Shown one piece after another: positions 44,625 to 53,136 of a stretch of DNA of 64,000 nt (positions are counted from its first letter, which is position 1; each line of letters begins with the position of its first letter). Location: assembly GCA_009377605.1 (NCBI GenBank), contig WHTT01000018.1, positions 1-64,000 on the forward strand, read 5' to 3'. Under the pieces are notes generated by a model that saw only the letters and a list, made by a program, of their open reading frames with translations, made no database searches and was not told the DNA's origin. The translations under genes and the position numbers were made by a program. The stretch is from Luteitalea sp. GTDB lineage: Bacteria; Acidobacteriota; Vicinamibacteria; Vicinamibacterales; Vicinamibacteraceae.

Positions 44625-46685
44625 ATGCATCGCATCCAGCCGGCGCGGCTGCTGTCCGGTACCGTCGCGGGTCAGATCGGGGTTGACCGAGCCGTGGCGG
44701 AGCCGGTCCCGACCGTGCCAGGTGCCGACACCGATCGCCGAGGGCGTGTGATCCGCGGCCGGGCGCTGATCTTCTGGGATCTCGCGCGCCCCGGCCTGAA
44801 GCGGGACGCTATCGATACCGATCAAATCACTCCAGCAGCCGACTGCGTCTCCGAGAGCCTCGACACCCTCGACGAGCGATGGAAGGCGGGCGCCTTTCGC
44901 TACATGATGCCCGACTTCAGGCGGCGGGTGCATCGCGGCGAGACGTTTCTCATCGCGGGCGATCGCTTTGCCATTGGCTCGTCACGCGAGATGAGCCCGG
45001 CGGGATTGCAGGCCGTTGCCGAGGAAGTCGGTCTCGAGCTCGTGGTTGTCTGCGGCCGCCAGATCGGCGATATCTTCCGGCGAAACGCGCTCAACTTGGG
45101 GCTGCATGTCCTAGAGTGTCCCGACGCGGTGACCGACGCGCAGGATGGCGACATGTTCGCATTCGATCCTGACACGCGCCGGGTCGTCAACCAGACACAA
45201 GGCCGGGCATACGAGCTCATCCCACTGGCGCCAAAAGAGGAGATGATCCGCCGCGGCGGCGGCATCTTCGCGGTCGGACGGCGCGAGCTGGCCCGCTCCA
45301 TCGTGGCGACGCCACGCGTCGTGTGGCCCGACGAGACGCGCGCGCGTCACATGTCGACGACCGACCAGATCATCTGGGCGCACCGCGTAGATACGGACGC
45401 CCAGGTGGAGCCAGGCGCGACGCTGCGCGTGTACGCCGATCTGCTGCCTGCCTCCGATGGGACGGCGCCGTTTGCCATTCACACGTTCAACCAAATCACG
45501 GGCGGAGCGACGATCGCGCCACGACAGGCGGCGATCGCCAACGATCATTTCGTCTTCACGGAACGCGAAGCCGACGCCAAGCAGACGGCTATTGGCTTCG
45601 AGTTCGCCGAGCGCCACGGCCTTCGCCCGCCGTACTACGCAACGCCTGGCGACGGCATCTTTCATTTCTACTTTCCAGAACAAGGGCTGATCTATCCGGG
45701 GCAGGTCGTTGCCGGTGCCGACTCGCACAGCCGGGCCTACGGAGCGTACGGCGCCGTTGGTATCGGTGTGGGATCGACGACGGTCGGCTTCGGCTGGGCG
45801 ACTGGCTATGTGTACGTCACGCTGCCGCGCCAGCGCCGCGTGCGTCTGACGGGCAGTCTGCAGCCGTGGGTCGGGGGCAAGGACATCGTGCTCGAGCTGT
45901 TGCGGCGCTGGGGCACGCCCCAGGCGCAAGGGATGTCGGTGGAGCTGGTCGATACGCAGTCGCAGCTGCCAATCGCCTACCGCAACACCATCGCGAACAT
46001 GATGGCGGAGGCAGAAGCCTGGAATGGGATCTTCGCGCCGGACTCGATCACGTGGAGCTGGTATCGCGACCAGGGACTCACCGAGCTGCCATACCCTCCA
46101 CTCGTTCCCGGCGCCGATGCACGCTACGAGCTCGAGGACGAGATCGATCTCACCGACGTGCGTCCGATGATTGCGAAGCCGTTCAGCCCCGACAACGCGT
46201 TTCTCGCCGCCGACGTCGCGCGCGAGCATATTACGTTCAGCAAGGCGCTCATTGGATCATGCACCAATGGCAGCTATGTGGACCTCCTGCAGGCCGCGCT
46301 GGTCGTGCGCGCCGCACGACTGGCGGGCGCGACGCGTGTGGCAGCGCCACTGCTCATCTTTCCTGGCTCTGGGGGTGTCGCGCGTCAGATCGAACAAGCG
46401 GACTCGCGTCTGAGCGGCGAGTCGGTAGCCCAGGTCTTTCGGTCGGTCGGCGGTCAGATCCGTCGCTCCTGGTGCGGCCCTTGCTTTGGCCAAGGTCCAG
46501 ACGCGCTGGCGCGCGGTGAGCGCGCGATTACGTCGTTCAATCGCAACTGGCACAATCGCATGGGTGTCGGCGGCGAAGGCTATCTCGCGAGCCCTGCTGT
46601 CGTCGCGAGCTCCGCGCTGGTCGGCTATATGGCACCTCCGGAGGAGCTCGGCCTGACCTGGGATGCCGACCGGTTTGGCGTGTAG
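44625..46685 (+). CDS. Single-chain aconitase/isopropylmalate dehydratase with swivel domain first
   Basis: A 686-residue protein joining both parts of a dehydratase in reversed order. Residues about 45-205 are the LeuD-like swivel domain (DTDQITPAADC, FLIAGDRFAIGSSREMSP). Residues about 235-686 are the LeuC-like [4Fe-4S] domain (TFNQITGGATIAPRQ, VVAGADSHSRAYGAYGAVGI, SKALIGSCTNGSY, RRSWCGPCFGQGPDAL). Cluster cysteines are C546, C617 and C620. Standard LeuC/LeuD are separate and aconitase A has the swivel last. It likely isomerises a tricarboxylic or alkylmalate substrate by dehydration/hydration; which one is unknown, and no leuB/leuA is nearby. Confidence 0.82.
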   Translation: MHRIQPARLLSGTVAGQIGVDRAVAEPVPTVPGADTDRRGRVIRGRALIFWDLARPGLKRDAIDTDQITPAADCVSESLDTLDERWKAGAFRYMMPDFRRRVHRGETFLIAGDRFAIGSSREMSPAGLQAVAEEVGLELVVVCGRQIGDIFRRNALNLGLHVLECPDAVTDAQDGDMFAFDPDTRRVVNQTQGRAYELIPLAPKEEMIRRGGGIFAVGRRELARSIVATPRVVWPDETRARHMSTTDQIIWAHRVDTDAQVEPGATLRVYADLLPASDGTAPFAIHTFNQITGGATIAPRQAAIANDHFVFTEREADAKQTAIGFEFAERHGLRPPYYATPGDGIFHFYFPEQGLIYPGQVVAGADSHSRAYGAYGAVGIGVGSTTVGFGWATGYVYVTLPRQRRVRLTGSLQPWVGGKDIVLELLRRWGTPQAQGMSVELVDTQSQLPIAYRNTIANMMAEAEAWNGIFAPDSITWSWYRDQGLTELPYPPLVPGADARYELEDEIDLTDVRPMIAKPFSPDNAFLAADVAREHITFSKALIGSCTNGSYVDLLQAALVVRAARLAGATRVAAPLLIFPGSGGVARQIEQADSRLSGESVAQVFRSVGGQIRRSWCGPCFGQGPDALARGERAITSFNRNWHNRMGVGGEGYLASPAVVASSALVGYMAPPEELGLTWDADRFGV

Positions 46686-46778
46686 GGCAACGGTTGGTAC
46701 GAGCTTTGTCGGCCTTGCCGCGCATCGCTTACGCCCTCTGCACGCCGTCAAGGTTCTGAGACGCGGGTAGCCCGAACG

Positions 46779-47576
46779 ATGCTCGCAACAACGGTGATCC
46801 AAAACGGTGCCAAGAAAGAGCACACCATGCTTGTGCTCCACGGCGTGTTCGGCCGAGGACGCAACTGGTCCTCGGTCGCCAAGCAGGTGGTGGCTCGTCG
46901 TCCCGATTGGGCGCTGCATCTGGTCGACCTGCGCCTCCACGGGGATTCACTCGCCATGACGCCGCCGCATACGATACGCGCCGCAGCATCCGACCTCGTC
47001 GCGCTGACCGAGGCGCAAGAGCTGACGATTGACGGCGTGCTCGGTCACTCGCTGGGTGGGAAGGTGGCCCTGGCGCTCGCGGATGCGTGGCAGGATCGTC
47101 CGTTACAGGTGTGGCTGATCGACTCGACACCGGAAGTCCGCGCGCCGGCGGGCGACGCGTGGGACATGCTCGGGCGCGTTCGCTCATTGGCTCCGGCGTT
47201 CGCGTCGCGTGAGGAGGCGATTGGGGCGCTGGAAGCATCCGGGTGCAGCCGCGGCGTGGCGGGTTGGATGGCGACCAATTTGGAGGCTCGCGACGGAAAG
47301 CTCGTGTGGCGCCTGGACTTCGACGCCATCGAGTCGCTGCTGCGGGACTTCTATGCGGCTGATTTGTGGCACGTTCTGGAATCGCCTTCCAGTCGTCACG
47401 ACATACAGATCGTCAAGGCGGAAGAGTCGGAGACGCTGTCAGCGCCCGCCGTGGAGCGGCTGACGGCTGCGACGCAGGCCAGCGATCACGTGCACCTTCA
47501 TCACGTCCCGGGCGGGCACTGGCTCAACACGGACAACCCGTCGGCGCTCGTGGACCTGTTGTCGGCGCTGCTTTGA
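46779..47576 (+). CDS. Alpha/beta hydrolase (esterase YbfF-like)
   Basis: A 265-residue alpha/beta-hydrolase. HG oxyanion motif LVLHGVFGRGRNW, WALHLVDLRLHGDS, nucleophile elbow VLGHSLGGKVALALAD (Ser in GHSLGG) and a late His in HLHHVPGGHWLN complete the triad. Resembles small YbfF-like esterases; natural substrate unknown, cytoplasmic. The ATG at 46779 has no clear Shine-Dalgarno; a later ATG (MLVLHG) would begin at the first strand. It converges on mutS with a short hairpin between the stops. Confidence 0.82.
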   Translation: MLATTVIQNGAKKEHTMLVLHGVFGRGRNWSSVAKQVVARRPDWALHLVDLRLHGDSLAMTPPHTIRAAASDLVALTEAQELTIDGVLGHSLGGKVALALADAWQDRPLQVWLIDSTPEVRAPAGDAWDMLGRVRSLAPAFASREEAIGALEASGCSRGVAGWMATNLEARDGKLVWRLDFDAIESLLRDFYAADLWHVLESPSSRHDIQIVKAEESETLSAPAVERLTAATQASDHVHLHHVPGGHWLNTDNPSALVDLLSALL

Positions 47577-47584
47577 GGCCGCTC

Positions 47585-47604
47585 GCCCGACCTCAACGTC
47601 GGGC
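47585..47604. terminator. Short hairpin between convergent hydrolase and mutS
   Basis: Arms GCCCGAC (47585-47591) and GTCGGGC (47598-47604) flank a six-base loop in the 28-base gap between two convergent stops. Weak (7 bp) but correctly placed. Confidence 0.45.
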
Positions 47605-50259
47605 CTACTCCAAATCAGCCTTGAGCTCGGCGAGGAGCGCCAACGCCTCGAGCGGGGTCATCTGATCGATCTCAATCGAGCGGAGTCGCTCTGCCAGCTT
47701 GTCGTCTGGGCCGAGCGTCTGAAAGAGGCCGAGCTGCTGCCGCGCGTCATGGCCGCGTGGCATGCCGGTGAGCGACGGCCGTCCGCCGCGTTGGAGCTCG
47801 TCCTGCTCCAGCCCGCTGAGAATCTCGCGCGCACGCGCAATAACCGGCCGAGGCAGGCCGGCGAGGCGGGCGACCTGAATCCCGTAGCTGCGATCGGATC
47901 GGCCCGGAACGACCTTGCGGAGAAAGACGATCTGATCTTTCCACTCCCGCACCGTGAAGTGCGCGTTCACCACCGAAGGGAGCGCGTCCGCCAGATCCGT
48001 GAGCTCGTGATAATGCGTCGCAAAGAGCGTCTTGGGACGCGCACGCGCGTTCGTGGCCAGATACTCTGCAACCGCCCAGGCAATGCTCAAGCCGTCGAAC
48101 GTCGCGGTCCCGCGTCCAATCTCGTCCAGCACCACGAGGCTTCGCGCGGTCGCGGTATTGAGAATGCTCGCCGTCTCCTGCATCTCCGCCATGAACGTCG
48201 ACTGGCCGCGCGCGATGTTGTCCGACGCGCCGACGCGGGCGTAGATGCGGTCGACAATGGAAAGCTTCGCTTGGCGAGCGGGAACGAAGGAGCCCGCCTG
48301 TGCCATCAAGCAGGTGAGGGCGACTTGGCGCAAATACGTGGACTTGCCGCCCATGTTCGGGCCGGTGAGGATGGAGAGCTGTGCCGCGGTGTTGTCGAGC
48401 CGTGTGTCGTTTGGCACGAACGCCTCCCGCGACAGGCGCTCAACCACCGGATGCCGGCCGTCCACGATCTCCAGCTCGTCACCATCGTGCACCTGCGGTT
48501 TCGTATAGTTGTGGCGTGCGGCCACTTCGGCGAACGCGGCGAGCACGTCCAGCGCCGCCAGGGAGGTGGCGGTCCGCTGGATCCGTGGCGCCTCCAACGC
48601 GACCGCCTGGCGCAACGCGTCGAACATCTCGACTTCACGCACGAGCAGCCGCTCGTCGGCCCCCAGCACCCGCTCCTCCTGCTCCTTGAGTGCCGGTGTG
48701 ATGAAGCGCTCGCCGCCCGCGATGGTCTGTTTGCGCTGATAGTCGGGCGGCACGGCGTGAAGGTTGGCCTTCGAGACTTCGATGTAATACCCAAAGACCC
48801 GGTTGAAGCGCACCTTGAGAGACTGGATCCCGGTCCGCTGCCGCTCGGCCGCTTCGAGGCCGGCAATGCCCTGCTTGCCCGACCGACTGATGCCCCGCAG
48901 CTCGTCCACCTCACCATCCGCCCCATCCCGCACGAGACCTCCGTCTCGTGCCAACGCCGGTGGATCGTCGACGAGCGTGTGCGCGATCCGATCCCGGACG
49001 TCCGCGAGCTCGTCGAGCCCTTGGGCGAGCTCGCAGATGAGCGGTGACTGCAGCGCTTCGATGATGCGCCGAACACGTGGAACGGCCGCCAACGATTGCC
49101 GAAGGCCCACCAGGTCCCGCGGACCGGCAGTGCGAAGCGCGATGCGCGCGACAAGGCGCTCCATGTCGTGCACGGAACCGAGCGTCTCGCGCAGCTTGCC
49201 ACGCTCGACGGCACGAAACGCAAGATCTTCGACGGCGTCGAGACGCGCGTGCACCTGCGCCACATCAACGAGCGGCCGGAGCAGCCAGGCCCGGAGCCGC
49301 CGTGCCCCCATGGCCGTCGTCGTGTCATCGAGCACGTGCAGCAGTGAGCCTTCACGACTTCCATCGATTGCGCGCACCACCTCGAGATGGCTGAGCGTCG
49401 TGTTGTCCACGATCAGCGCGTCACGCTTCTCACGCCAACTCAGGCCGCGCACGTGTACCAAGTCGACTTTTTGCGTGTCTCGGAGGTAGTGGACGAGCGC
49501 ACCGGCGGCCGCAATCGCTGCCGTGTGGCCGTCCAATCCGAAGCCTTGCAGCCCGGCCACCTGAAGCTGATCGAGCAGCACGCGGGTCGCCGTGTCGAGA
49601 TTGAACGCCGACGGCTCGACCGCCGTGATCCGAAGCCCGTCCCGGTCGACATCGACCAGCAAGCGCTCGACGTCGCTGCCAGCAGGCACGAGCAACTCCC
49701 GCGCCCTGAGCAGCCGCAGCTCTTCGCCGAGCGCCTCCACGGCCCGATCGCCCTCGAGCTCGGTGACCGTGAACTCGCCGGTCGACGGCTCGAGCGTGGC
49801 CAAGCCCAAGAGCCGCCGTCCTTCGGTGGCGCGCGTCTCGATCGCGAGCGGCGCGAGCGCGGCCAGAAAGATCGGCTCTCGTGCGTCGAGGTAGCCAGCA
49901 TCGGTAAAGGTCCCAGGCGAGACCACACGAACAACCTCTCGCTTGACAATGCCCTTGGCCTGCTTGGGATCTTCGACCTGGTCGCAGATGGCCACACGGT
50001 GCCCCAGCTTGACGAGCCGCATCATGTAGCCGTCGATCGCATGATAGGGAACACCACACATCGGAATCCCGCCGCCGGCGCTGTCCTTCTGGCGCGCCGT
50101 GAGCGTGAGATCGAGCGCTCGGGACGCGACGAGCGCGTCCTCGTAGAACAGCTCGTAGAAATCGCCCATGCGAAAGAGCAGGAGCGCGTCGGGATACTGG
50201 CGCTTGGCCTCCTGATACTGTTGCATGGCCGGCGTGAGCGGCCGTGAGGGAGACGTCAT
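47605..50259 (-). CDS. mutS: DNA mismatch repair protein MutS
   Basis: An 884-residue MutS, normal length. N-terminal mismatch-binding motif LLFRMGDFYELFYEDA (Phe-x-Glu), connector and lever domains, ATPase Walker A TGPNMGGKSTYLRQ, Walker B LVVLDEIGRGTATFDG, and KTLFATHYHELTDL. It recognises mismatches and recruits MutL. The ATG is at 50259 and a degenerate heptamer array begins three bases upstream, so the leader is made largely of repeat and no Shine-Dalgarno is visible. Divergent from tsaB. Confidence 0.96.
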   Translation of the reverse strand: MTSPSRPLTPAMQQYQEAKRQYPDALLLFRMGDFYELFYEDALVASRALDLTLTARQKDSAGGGIPMCGVPYHAIDGYMMRLVKLGHRVAICDQVEDPKQAKGIVKREVVRVVSPGTFTDAGYLDAREPIFLAALAPLAIETRATEGRRLLGLATLEPSTGEFTVTELEGDRAVEALGEELRLLRARELLVPAGSDVERLLVDVDRDGLRITAVEPSAFNLDTATRVLLDQLQVAGLQGFGLDGHTAAIAAAGALVHYLRDTQKVDLVHVRGLSWREKRDALIVDNTTLSHLEVVRAIDGSREGSLLHVLDDTTTAMGARRLRAWLLRPLVDVAQVHARLDAVEDLAFRAVERGKLRETLGSVHDMERLVARIALRTAGPRDLVGLRQSLAAVPRVRRIIEALQSPLICELAQGLDELADVRDRIAHTLVDDPPALARDGGLVRDGADGEVDELRGISRSGKQGIAGLEAAERQRTGIQSLKVRFNRVFGYYIEVSKANLHAVPPDYQRKQTIAGGERFITPALKEQEERVLGADERLLVREVEMFDALRQAVALEAPRIQRTATSLAALDVLAAFAEVAARHNYTKPQVHDGDELEIVDGRHPVVERLSREAFVPNDTRLDNTAAQLSILTGPNMGGKSTYLRQVALTCLMAQAGSFVPARQAKLSIVDRIYARVGASDNIARGQSTFMAEMQETASILNTATARSLVVLDEIGRGTATFDGLSIAWAVAEYLATNARARPKTLFATHYHELTDLADALPSVVNAHFTVREWKDQIVFLRKVVPGRSDRSYGIQVARLAGLPRPVIARAREILSGLEQDELQRGGRPSLTGMPRGHDARQQLGLFQTLGPDDKLAERLRSIEIDQMTPLEALALLAELKADLE

Positions 50260-50261
50260 CA

Positions 50262-50345
50262 GGAATCGGGAATTGGGAATTGGGATTCAGGAAACAGGAA
50301 TCGGGATTCAGCGTTCAGAACGCAAGACTCAGAACTCAGAAACTC
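50262..50345. repeat. Degenerate heptamer array upstream of mutS
   Basis: About twelve phased 7-bp units starting GGAATCG, GGAATTG, GGAATTG, GGATTCA, GGAAACA, GGAATCG, GGATTCA and decaying toward GAACTCA/GAAACTC. It starts next to the mutS ATG. Confidence 0.8.
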
Positions 50346-50353
50346 AAAACTTC

Positions 50354-50365
50354 ATACAATTGTAT
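50354..50365. promoter_or_regulatory. Symmetric TACAAT/ATTGTA, possible two-way -10
   Basis: Perfect 12-bp palindrome ATACAATTGTAT in an otherwise GC-rich gap between divergent mutS and tsaB. It offers a -10 hexamer on each strand; no strong -35 is correctly spaced. Confidence 0.35.
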
Positions 50366-50407
50366 CGAGGAATCGCGGCCGGCCGTGATAGCCGCGGTGG
50401 AGAGCAC

Positions 50408-50468
50408 GGCGCGTTCGGCGAACGCGCCCTACCATAGACGAGGGTAGGGCCGCCTCGCCGAGGCGGCC
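50408..50468. repeat. Two-hairpin BIME-like repeat upstream of tsaB
   Basis: Hairpin GGCGCGTTC-GGC-GAACGCGCC (50408-50428) and hairpin GGCCGCCTC-GCC-GAGGCGGCC (50448-50468), joined by CCTACC...GGGTAGG. It ends 17 bases before the tsaB start. Same two modules as 22052-22121. Confidence 0.75.
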
Positions 50469-50485
50469 GCTAGGTACACGAAACC

Positions 50486-51307
50486 GTGTTGATCGTTGCA
50501 CTCGATACTACGACGCCCGCAGGCAGCCTTGCCCTCTGGCGCGACAATGAGCTCGTCGAGGTCTGCTCTGGCGATGCGCAGCGCACACATGCCGAGCGAC
50601 TCCCCAGCGATCTCATCACCCTGCTGACCGGTCACCGGTACACGCTCGCCGACGTCGACCTCTTCGCCATCGTCTCCGGCCCCGGCGGCTTCACAGGTTT
50701 ACGGGTTGGTATCGCCACCATTCAGGGTCTGGCGCTCGTCGGCCACCGAGCTGTATTTTCGGCCTCCACGCTTCTCCTGCTGGCCGTCGCCGCCAAGAAC
50801 GCCGCTTCCTCATCATCTACTGTCCAACGGCCACTGACCACTGACCACTACTCAGGAAGTACACTCGTGGGCGCTTGGATGCACGCTGCCCGTGGCGAGG
50901 TCTTCACCGCCCTGTACCGGCCTCTCGATGACATGCACGCACCACGGTCGCGTGTCGCCCCTCTCGAAACGAATATCACCGGTCGCGTGGGACTGGTCGC
51001 CATCGAGGAGGCGTCGGTCGACACGCCAGAGGGACTGGCCGCGCGCTGGCAGGCGCACGTACCATCTGCACGCCTCTGCCTGATGGGTGACAACGCGGGC
51101 GAGCTCGCTGAGCCGCTTCGCCGACGGTTCGGCGACGGTATGGACCTTCGCTCGCCGCCGCCCCTCGCTGGCGTCCTTGCCACGCTCGCTGGGGCGCTTC
51201 CGGACCTGGCCGTGCCGCCTCACGCCATCGTGCCAACCTACGTGCGCCGGCCCGATGCGGAGCTTGCCCGTGATCGAATGGCCTCTCCGCCTGGGAGTCA
51301 CTCGTGA
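50486..51307 (+). CDS. tsaB: tRNA threonylcarbamoyladenosine biosynthesis protein TsaB
   Basis: A 273-residue ASKHA-fold protein (YeaZ/TsaB) that scaffolds TsaD in making t6A37 on tRNAs. Typical start LIVALDTTTPAGSLALW, HAERLPSDLI, and VSGPGGFTGLRVGIATIQGL. A Ser-rich insertion (KNAASSSSTVQRPLTTDHYSG, about residues 108-128 written as two parts KNAASSSSTV and QRPLTTDHYSG) interrupts the usual AWMHAARGEVFTALY strand region and is partly encoded by CCACTGA heptamers at 50831-50851. GTG start at 50486. Its TGA overlaps the rimI GTG by 4 bases (GTGA), a conserved pairing. Confidence 0.88.
   Translation: MLIVALDTTTPAGSLALWRDNELVEVCSGDAQRTHAERLPSDLITLLTGHRYTLADVDLFAIVSGPGGFTGLRVGIATIQGLALVGHRAVFSASTLLLLAVAAKNAASSSSTVQRPLTTDHYSGSTLVGAWMHAARGEVFTALYRPLDDMHAPRSRVAPLETNITGRVGLVAIEEASVDTPEGLAARWQAHVPSARLCLMGDNAGELAEPLRRRFGDGMDLRSPPPLAGVLATLAGALPDLAVPPHAIVPTYVRRPDAELARDRMASPPGSHS
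50831..50851. repeat. Heptamer units CCACTGA inside tsaB
   Basis: Three units (CCACTGA, CCACTGA, CCACTAC) = 21 bp, exactly seven codons, in the middle of tsaB at a non-conserved loop. Confidence 0.65.
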
Positions 51308-51846
51308 GCGGATGGCTCGTCGAGCCTCTCGTGGCGGCGCGCGATCTGGACGAGGTTCTCGCGCTCGAACAGGCTGCGTTCACCAACCCGTGGACACGTG
51401 ACATGTTCGAGTGGGAGCTGACGGGCTCCGATGTCTCGGCCGTCTACGTCGTGCGTGCGGACCGCTCGGCTCCGGTCTCCGGTTACTGCTGCGTTTGGCT
51501 CCTGTTCGATGAGCTGCACATCAACCACGTAGCGGTCGACCCTGCACTGCGAGGGAAGGGCATCGGGCGGGCGCTCATGGGGCAGGTGCTCGCCGATGCG
51601 ACGCGACGCGGTGCGCGGCGGGCGACGCTCGAGGTACGCGCATCGAATCATGCGGCGAAACGACTGTACGAAAGCCTGGGGTTCGTGCAGTCCGGCATCC
51701 GGCGCGGGTATTATACGCATCCGTGCGAGGATGCGCTTATCCTTTGGTATGACATTCCGGCCGACACGCCGTTGGCGTCCGAATGCCCGCTTGGCGCGTC
51801 TGAAGAGAGTGCCGACATCTCCTCAGGCCCCGATCGGCGCGAGTGA
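51304..51846 (+). CDS. rimI: Ribosomal protein S18 alanine N-acetyltransferase
   Basis: A 180-residue GNAT acetyltransferase: LEQAAFTNPWTRDMFEWEL at the N-terminus, acetyl-CoA loop INHVAVDPALRGKGIGRAL (R/QxxGxG/A), and VRASNHAAKRLYESLGF. RimI acetylates the N-terminal Ala of S18; the position next to tsaB is the usual one. GTG start overlaps the tsaB stop. The C-terminal 25 residues after YDIPAD are a low-complexity tail. Confidence 0.88.
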   Translation: MSGWLVEPLVAARDLDEVLALEQAAFTNPWTRDMFEWELTGSDVSAVYVVRADRSAPVSGYCCVWLLFDELHINHVAVDPALRGKGIGRALMGQVLADATRRGARRATLEVRASNHAAKRLYESLGFVQSGIRRGYYTHPCEDALILWYDIPADTPLASECPLGASEESADISSGPDRRE

Positions 51847-51877
51847 AGCAAGTTCCTTGGTTCCTGAGGAGATGTCA

Positions 51878-51937
51878 GGCCCCGCGGAGCGGGGCCCAGC
51901 CCATAGACGGCCCCAGCGAAGCGCAGCTTCGCTGGGG
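51878..51937. repeat. Two strong palindromes downstream of rimI
   Basis: GGCCCCGC-GGA-GCGGGGCC (51878-51896) and a 12-bp stem CCCCAGCGAAGC-GCA-GCTTCGCTGGGG (51911-51937). May terminate tsaB-rimI; also part of the dispersed hairpin-pair family. Confidence 0.7.
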
Positions 51938-52026
51938 ATTGCAAGCCCTGAACACTGGTGGTAGAGTCCCTTCGACCATCACACGGATTCCCATCCTGGA
52001 CCCTCGGTCAAGAGAGGAGGCGAAGC

Positions 52027-52308
52027 ATGCCAACAGCCTCACACGAGCTGCGTGAGCACCTGCTCAGGACGAACACGGAGTTTCGGGAACTGTGGGAGCG
52101 GCACCACGAGCTGGATGTCCAAATCGTCGAGATGGCGGACAAACCTCATCTCTCCGAGAGCGACCAGCTCGAGGAAATCCGACTCAAGAAACAGAAATTG
52201 CAGCTCAAAGACCGCATGGAGGAGCTCTTGCGCCGCCATGCGGACATGGCGATACCTCCCTCGACAGCGGCCTCTTCTTTACCTGCGAGCTCACCATCCC
52301 AGCGGTGA
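52027..52308 (+). CDS. YdcH-like (DUF465) small coiled-coil protein
   Basis: A 93-residue helical protein: LREHLLRTNTEFRELWERH, VEMADKPHLSESDQLEEI, RLKKQKLQLKDRMEELLRR, a heptad pattern typical of YdcH/DUF465 coiled coils, with a Ser/Pro tail. Function unknown. ATG 52027 is fixed by GAGAGGAGG just upstream; the longer frame from 51958 is not needed. Confidence 0.75.
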   Translation: MPTASHELREHLLRTNTEFRELWERHHELDVQIVEMADKPHLSESDQLEEIRLKKQKLQLKDRMEELLRRHADMAIPPSTAASSLPASSPSQR

Positions 52309-52319
52309 GCCCACGAACA

Positions 52320-52475
52320 GGGGCACGGTACGCCGTGCCCCGCTATACCAACCGCGCGCGACACCGGGACCTGCCCGGCGGGCTCGGCGAACGTGCCTTA
52401 CCATGGTGGAAGGTAGGGACGGGCCACCCCAGCGCGGCTGCCGCGCTGGGGACCCCGGCGCCTCGCCGAGGCGTC
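52320..52475. repeat. Cluster of three palindromes upstream of psd
   Basis: GGGGCACGG/CCGTGCCCC (52320-52341), CCCCAGCGCGG-CTG-CCGCGCTGGGG (52427-52451) and GCGCCTC-GCC-GAGGCG near 52458-52475, with TTACC and GGTAGGG between. The 200-base gap between the YdcH-like and psd genes is otherwise empty. Confidence 0.65.
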
Positions 52476-52508
52476 CGTTACTCGGTCCTTGTGTCCCATT
52501 CCTCAGTC

Positions 52509-53135
52509 ATGCACATAGATCGAGCTGGTGCACCGTTCCTGATGGGCAGCCTCATCCCGGCTGTGGCCTGCGCGCTCGCGCGCCGCACCGGCTGGGCCAT
52601 ACCGTTCATCGGGCTGGCAGGCTTCATGGCCTTCTTTTTCCGCGATCCGGAGCGCGTTCCGCCGGACGATCCCGATGTGGTCGTCGCGCCTGCCGACGGC
52701 CGGGTGATGGTGGCGGGCGTGGCCGATCCGGCGGCCGCGCCACCTGGCGACTGGCAACAGGTGAGCGTGTTCCTGTCGCCACTCGACGTCCATATCAACC
52801 GCGTGCCGTATGGCGGGGAGCTCGTGCGCCTGGCCTTCACGCCCGGACGATTTCTGGCAGCGTACAATGCAGACGCAGCCCGTGAGAACGAGCGCAATAT
52901 GCTGTGGGTACGGCGGAGCGATCGCACGGTCGCCTTCCAACAGGTCGTGGGCATCCTCGCACGCCGGATCGTCTGCCGGGTGCAGGTGGGCGATCGGCTG
53001 GAGACGGGTCAGCGGTTTGGGCTCATGAAGTTTGGGTCCAGGATGGACGTGTTCCTCCCGCCAGCCTGCAGGCTGGAGGTACAGCCGGGCGATCGCGTGC
53101 GCGCCGGCGAGAGCATCGTGGCACGGTGGGCATGA
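52509..53135 (+). CDS. psd: Phosphatidylserine decarboxylase proenzyme (short form)
   Basis: A 208-residue pyruvoyl-dependent enzyme converting phosphatidylserine to phosphatidylethanolamine at the inner membrane. Two hydrophobic segments lie at residues about 10-45; then FFRDPERVPPDDPDVVVAPADG, FLSPLDVHINRVPYGG, and the self-cleavage site MKFGSRMDVFLP (cleavage between Gly and Ser gives the pyruvoyl alpha chain). ATG 52509 (MHIDRAGAPFLMG) matches the usual N-terminus; the frame upstream is repeat. pssA follows with one base between stop and GTG. Confidence 0.92.
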   Translation: MHIDRAGAPFLMGSLIPAVACALARRTGWAIPFIGLAGFMAFFFRDPERVPPDDPDVVVAPADGRVMVAGVADPAAAPPGDWQQVSVFLSPLDVHINRVPYGGELVRLAFTPGRFLAAYNADAARENERNMLWVRRSDRTVAFQQVVGILARRIVCRVQVGDRLETGQRFGLMKFGSRMDVFLPPACRLEVQPGDRVRAGESIVARWA

Positions 53136-53136
53136 C

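Noticed and set aside
52092-52508. Longer psd frame starting at 52092
   Set aside because: It overlaps the YdcH-like gene and palindromic repeats; MHIDRAG at 52509 is the family-like start.
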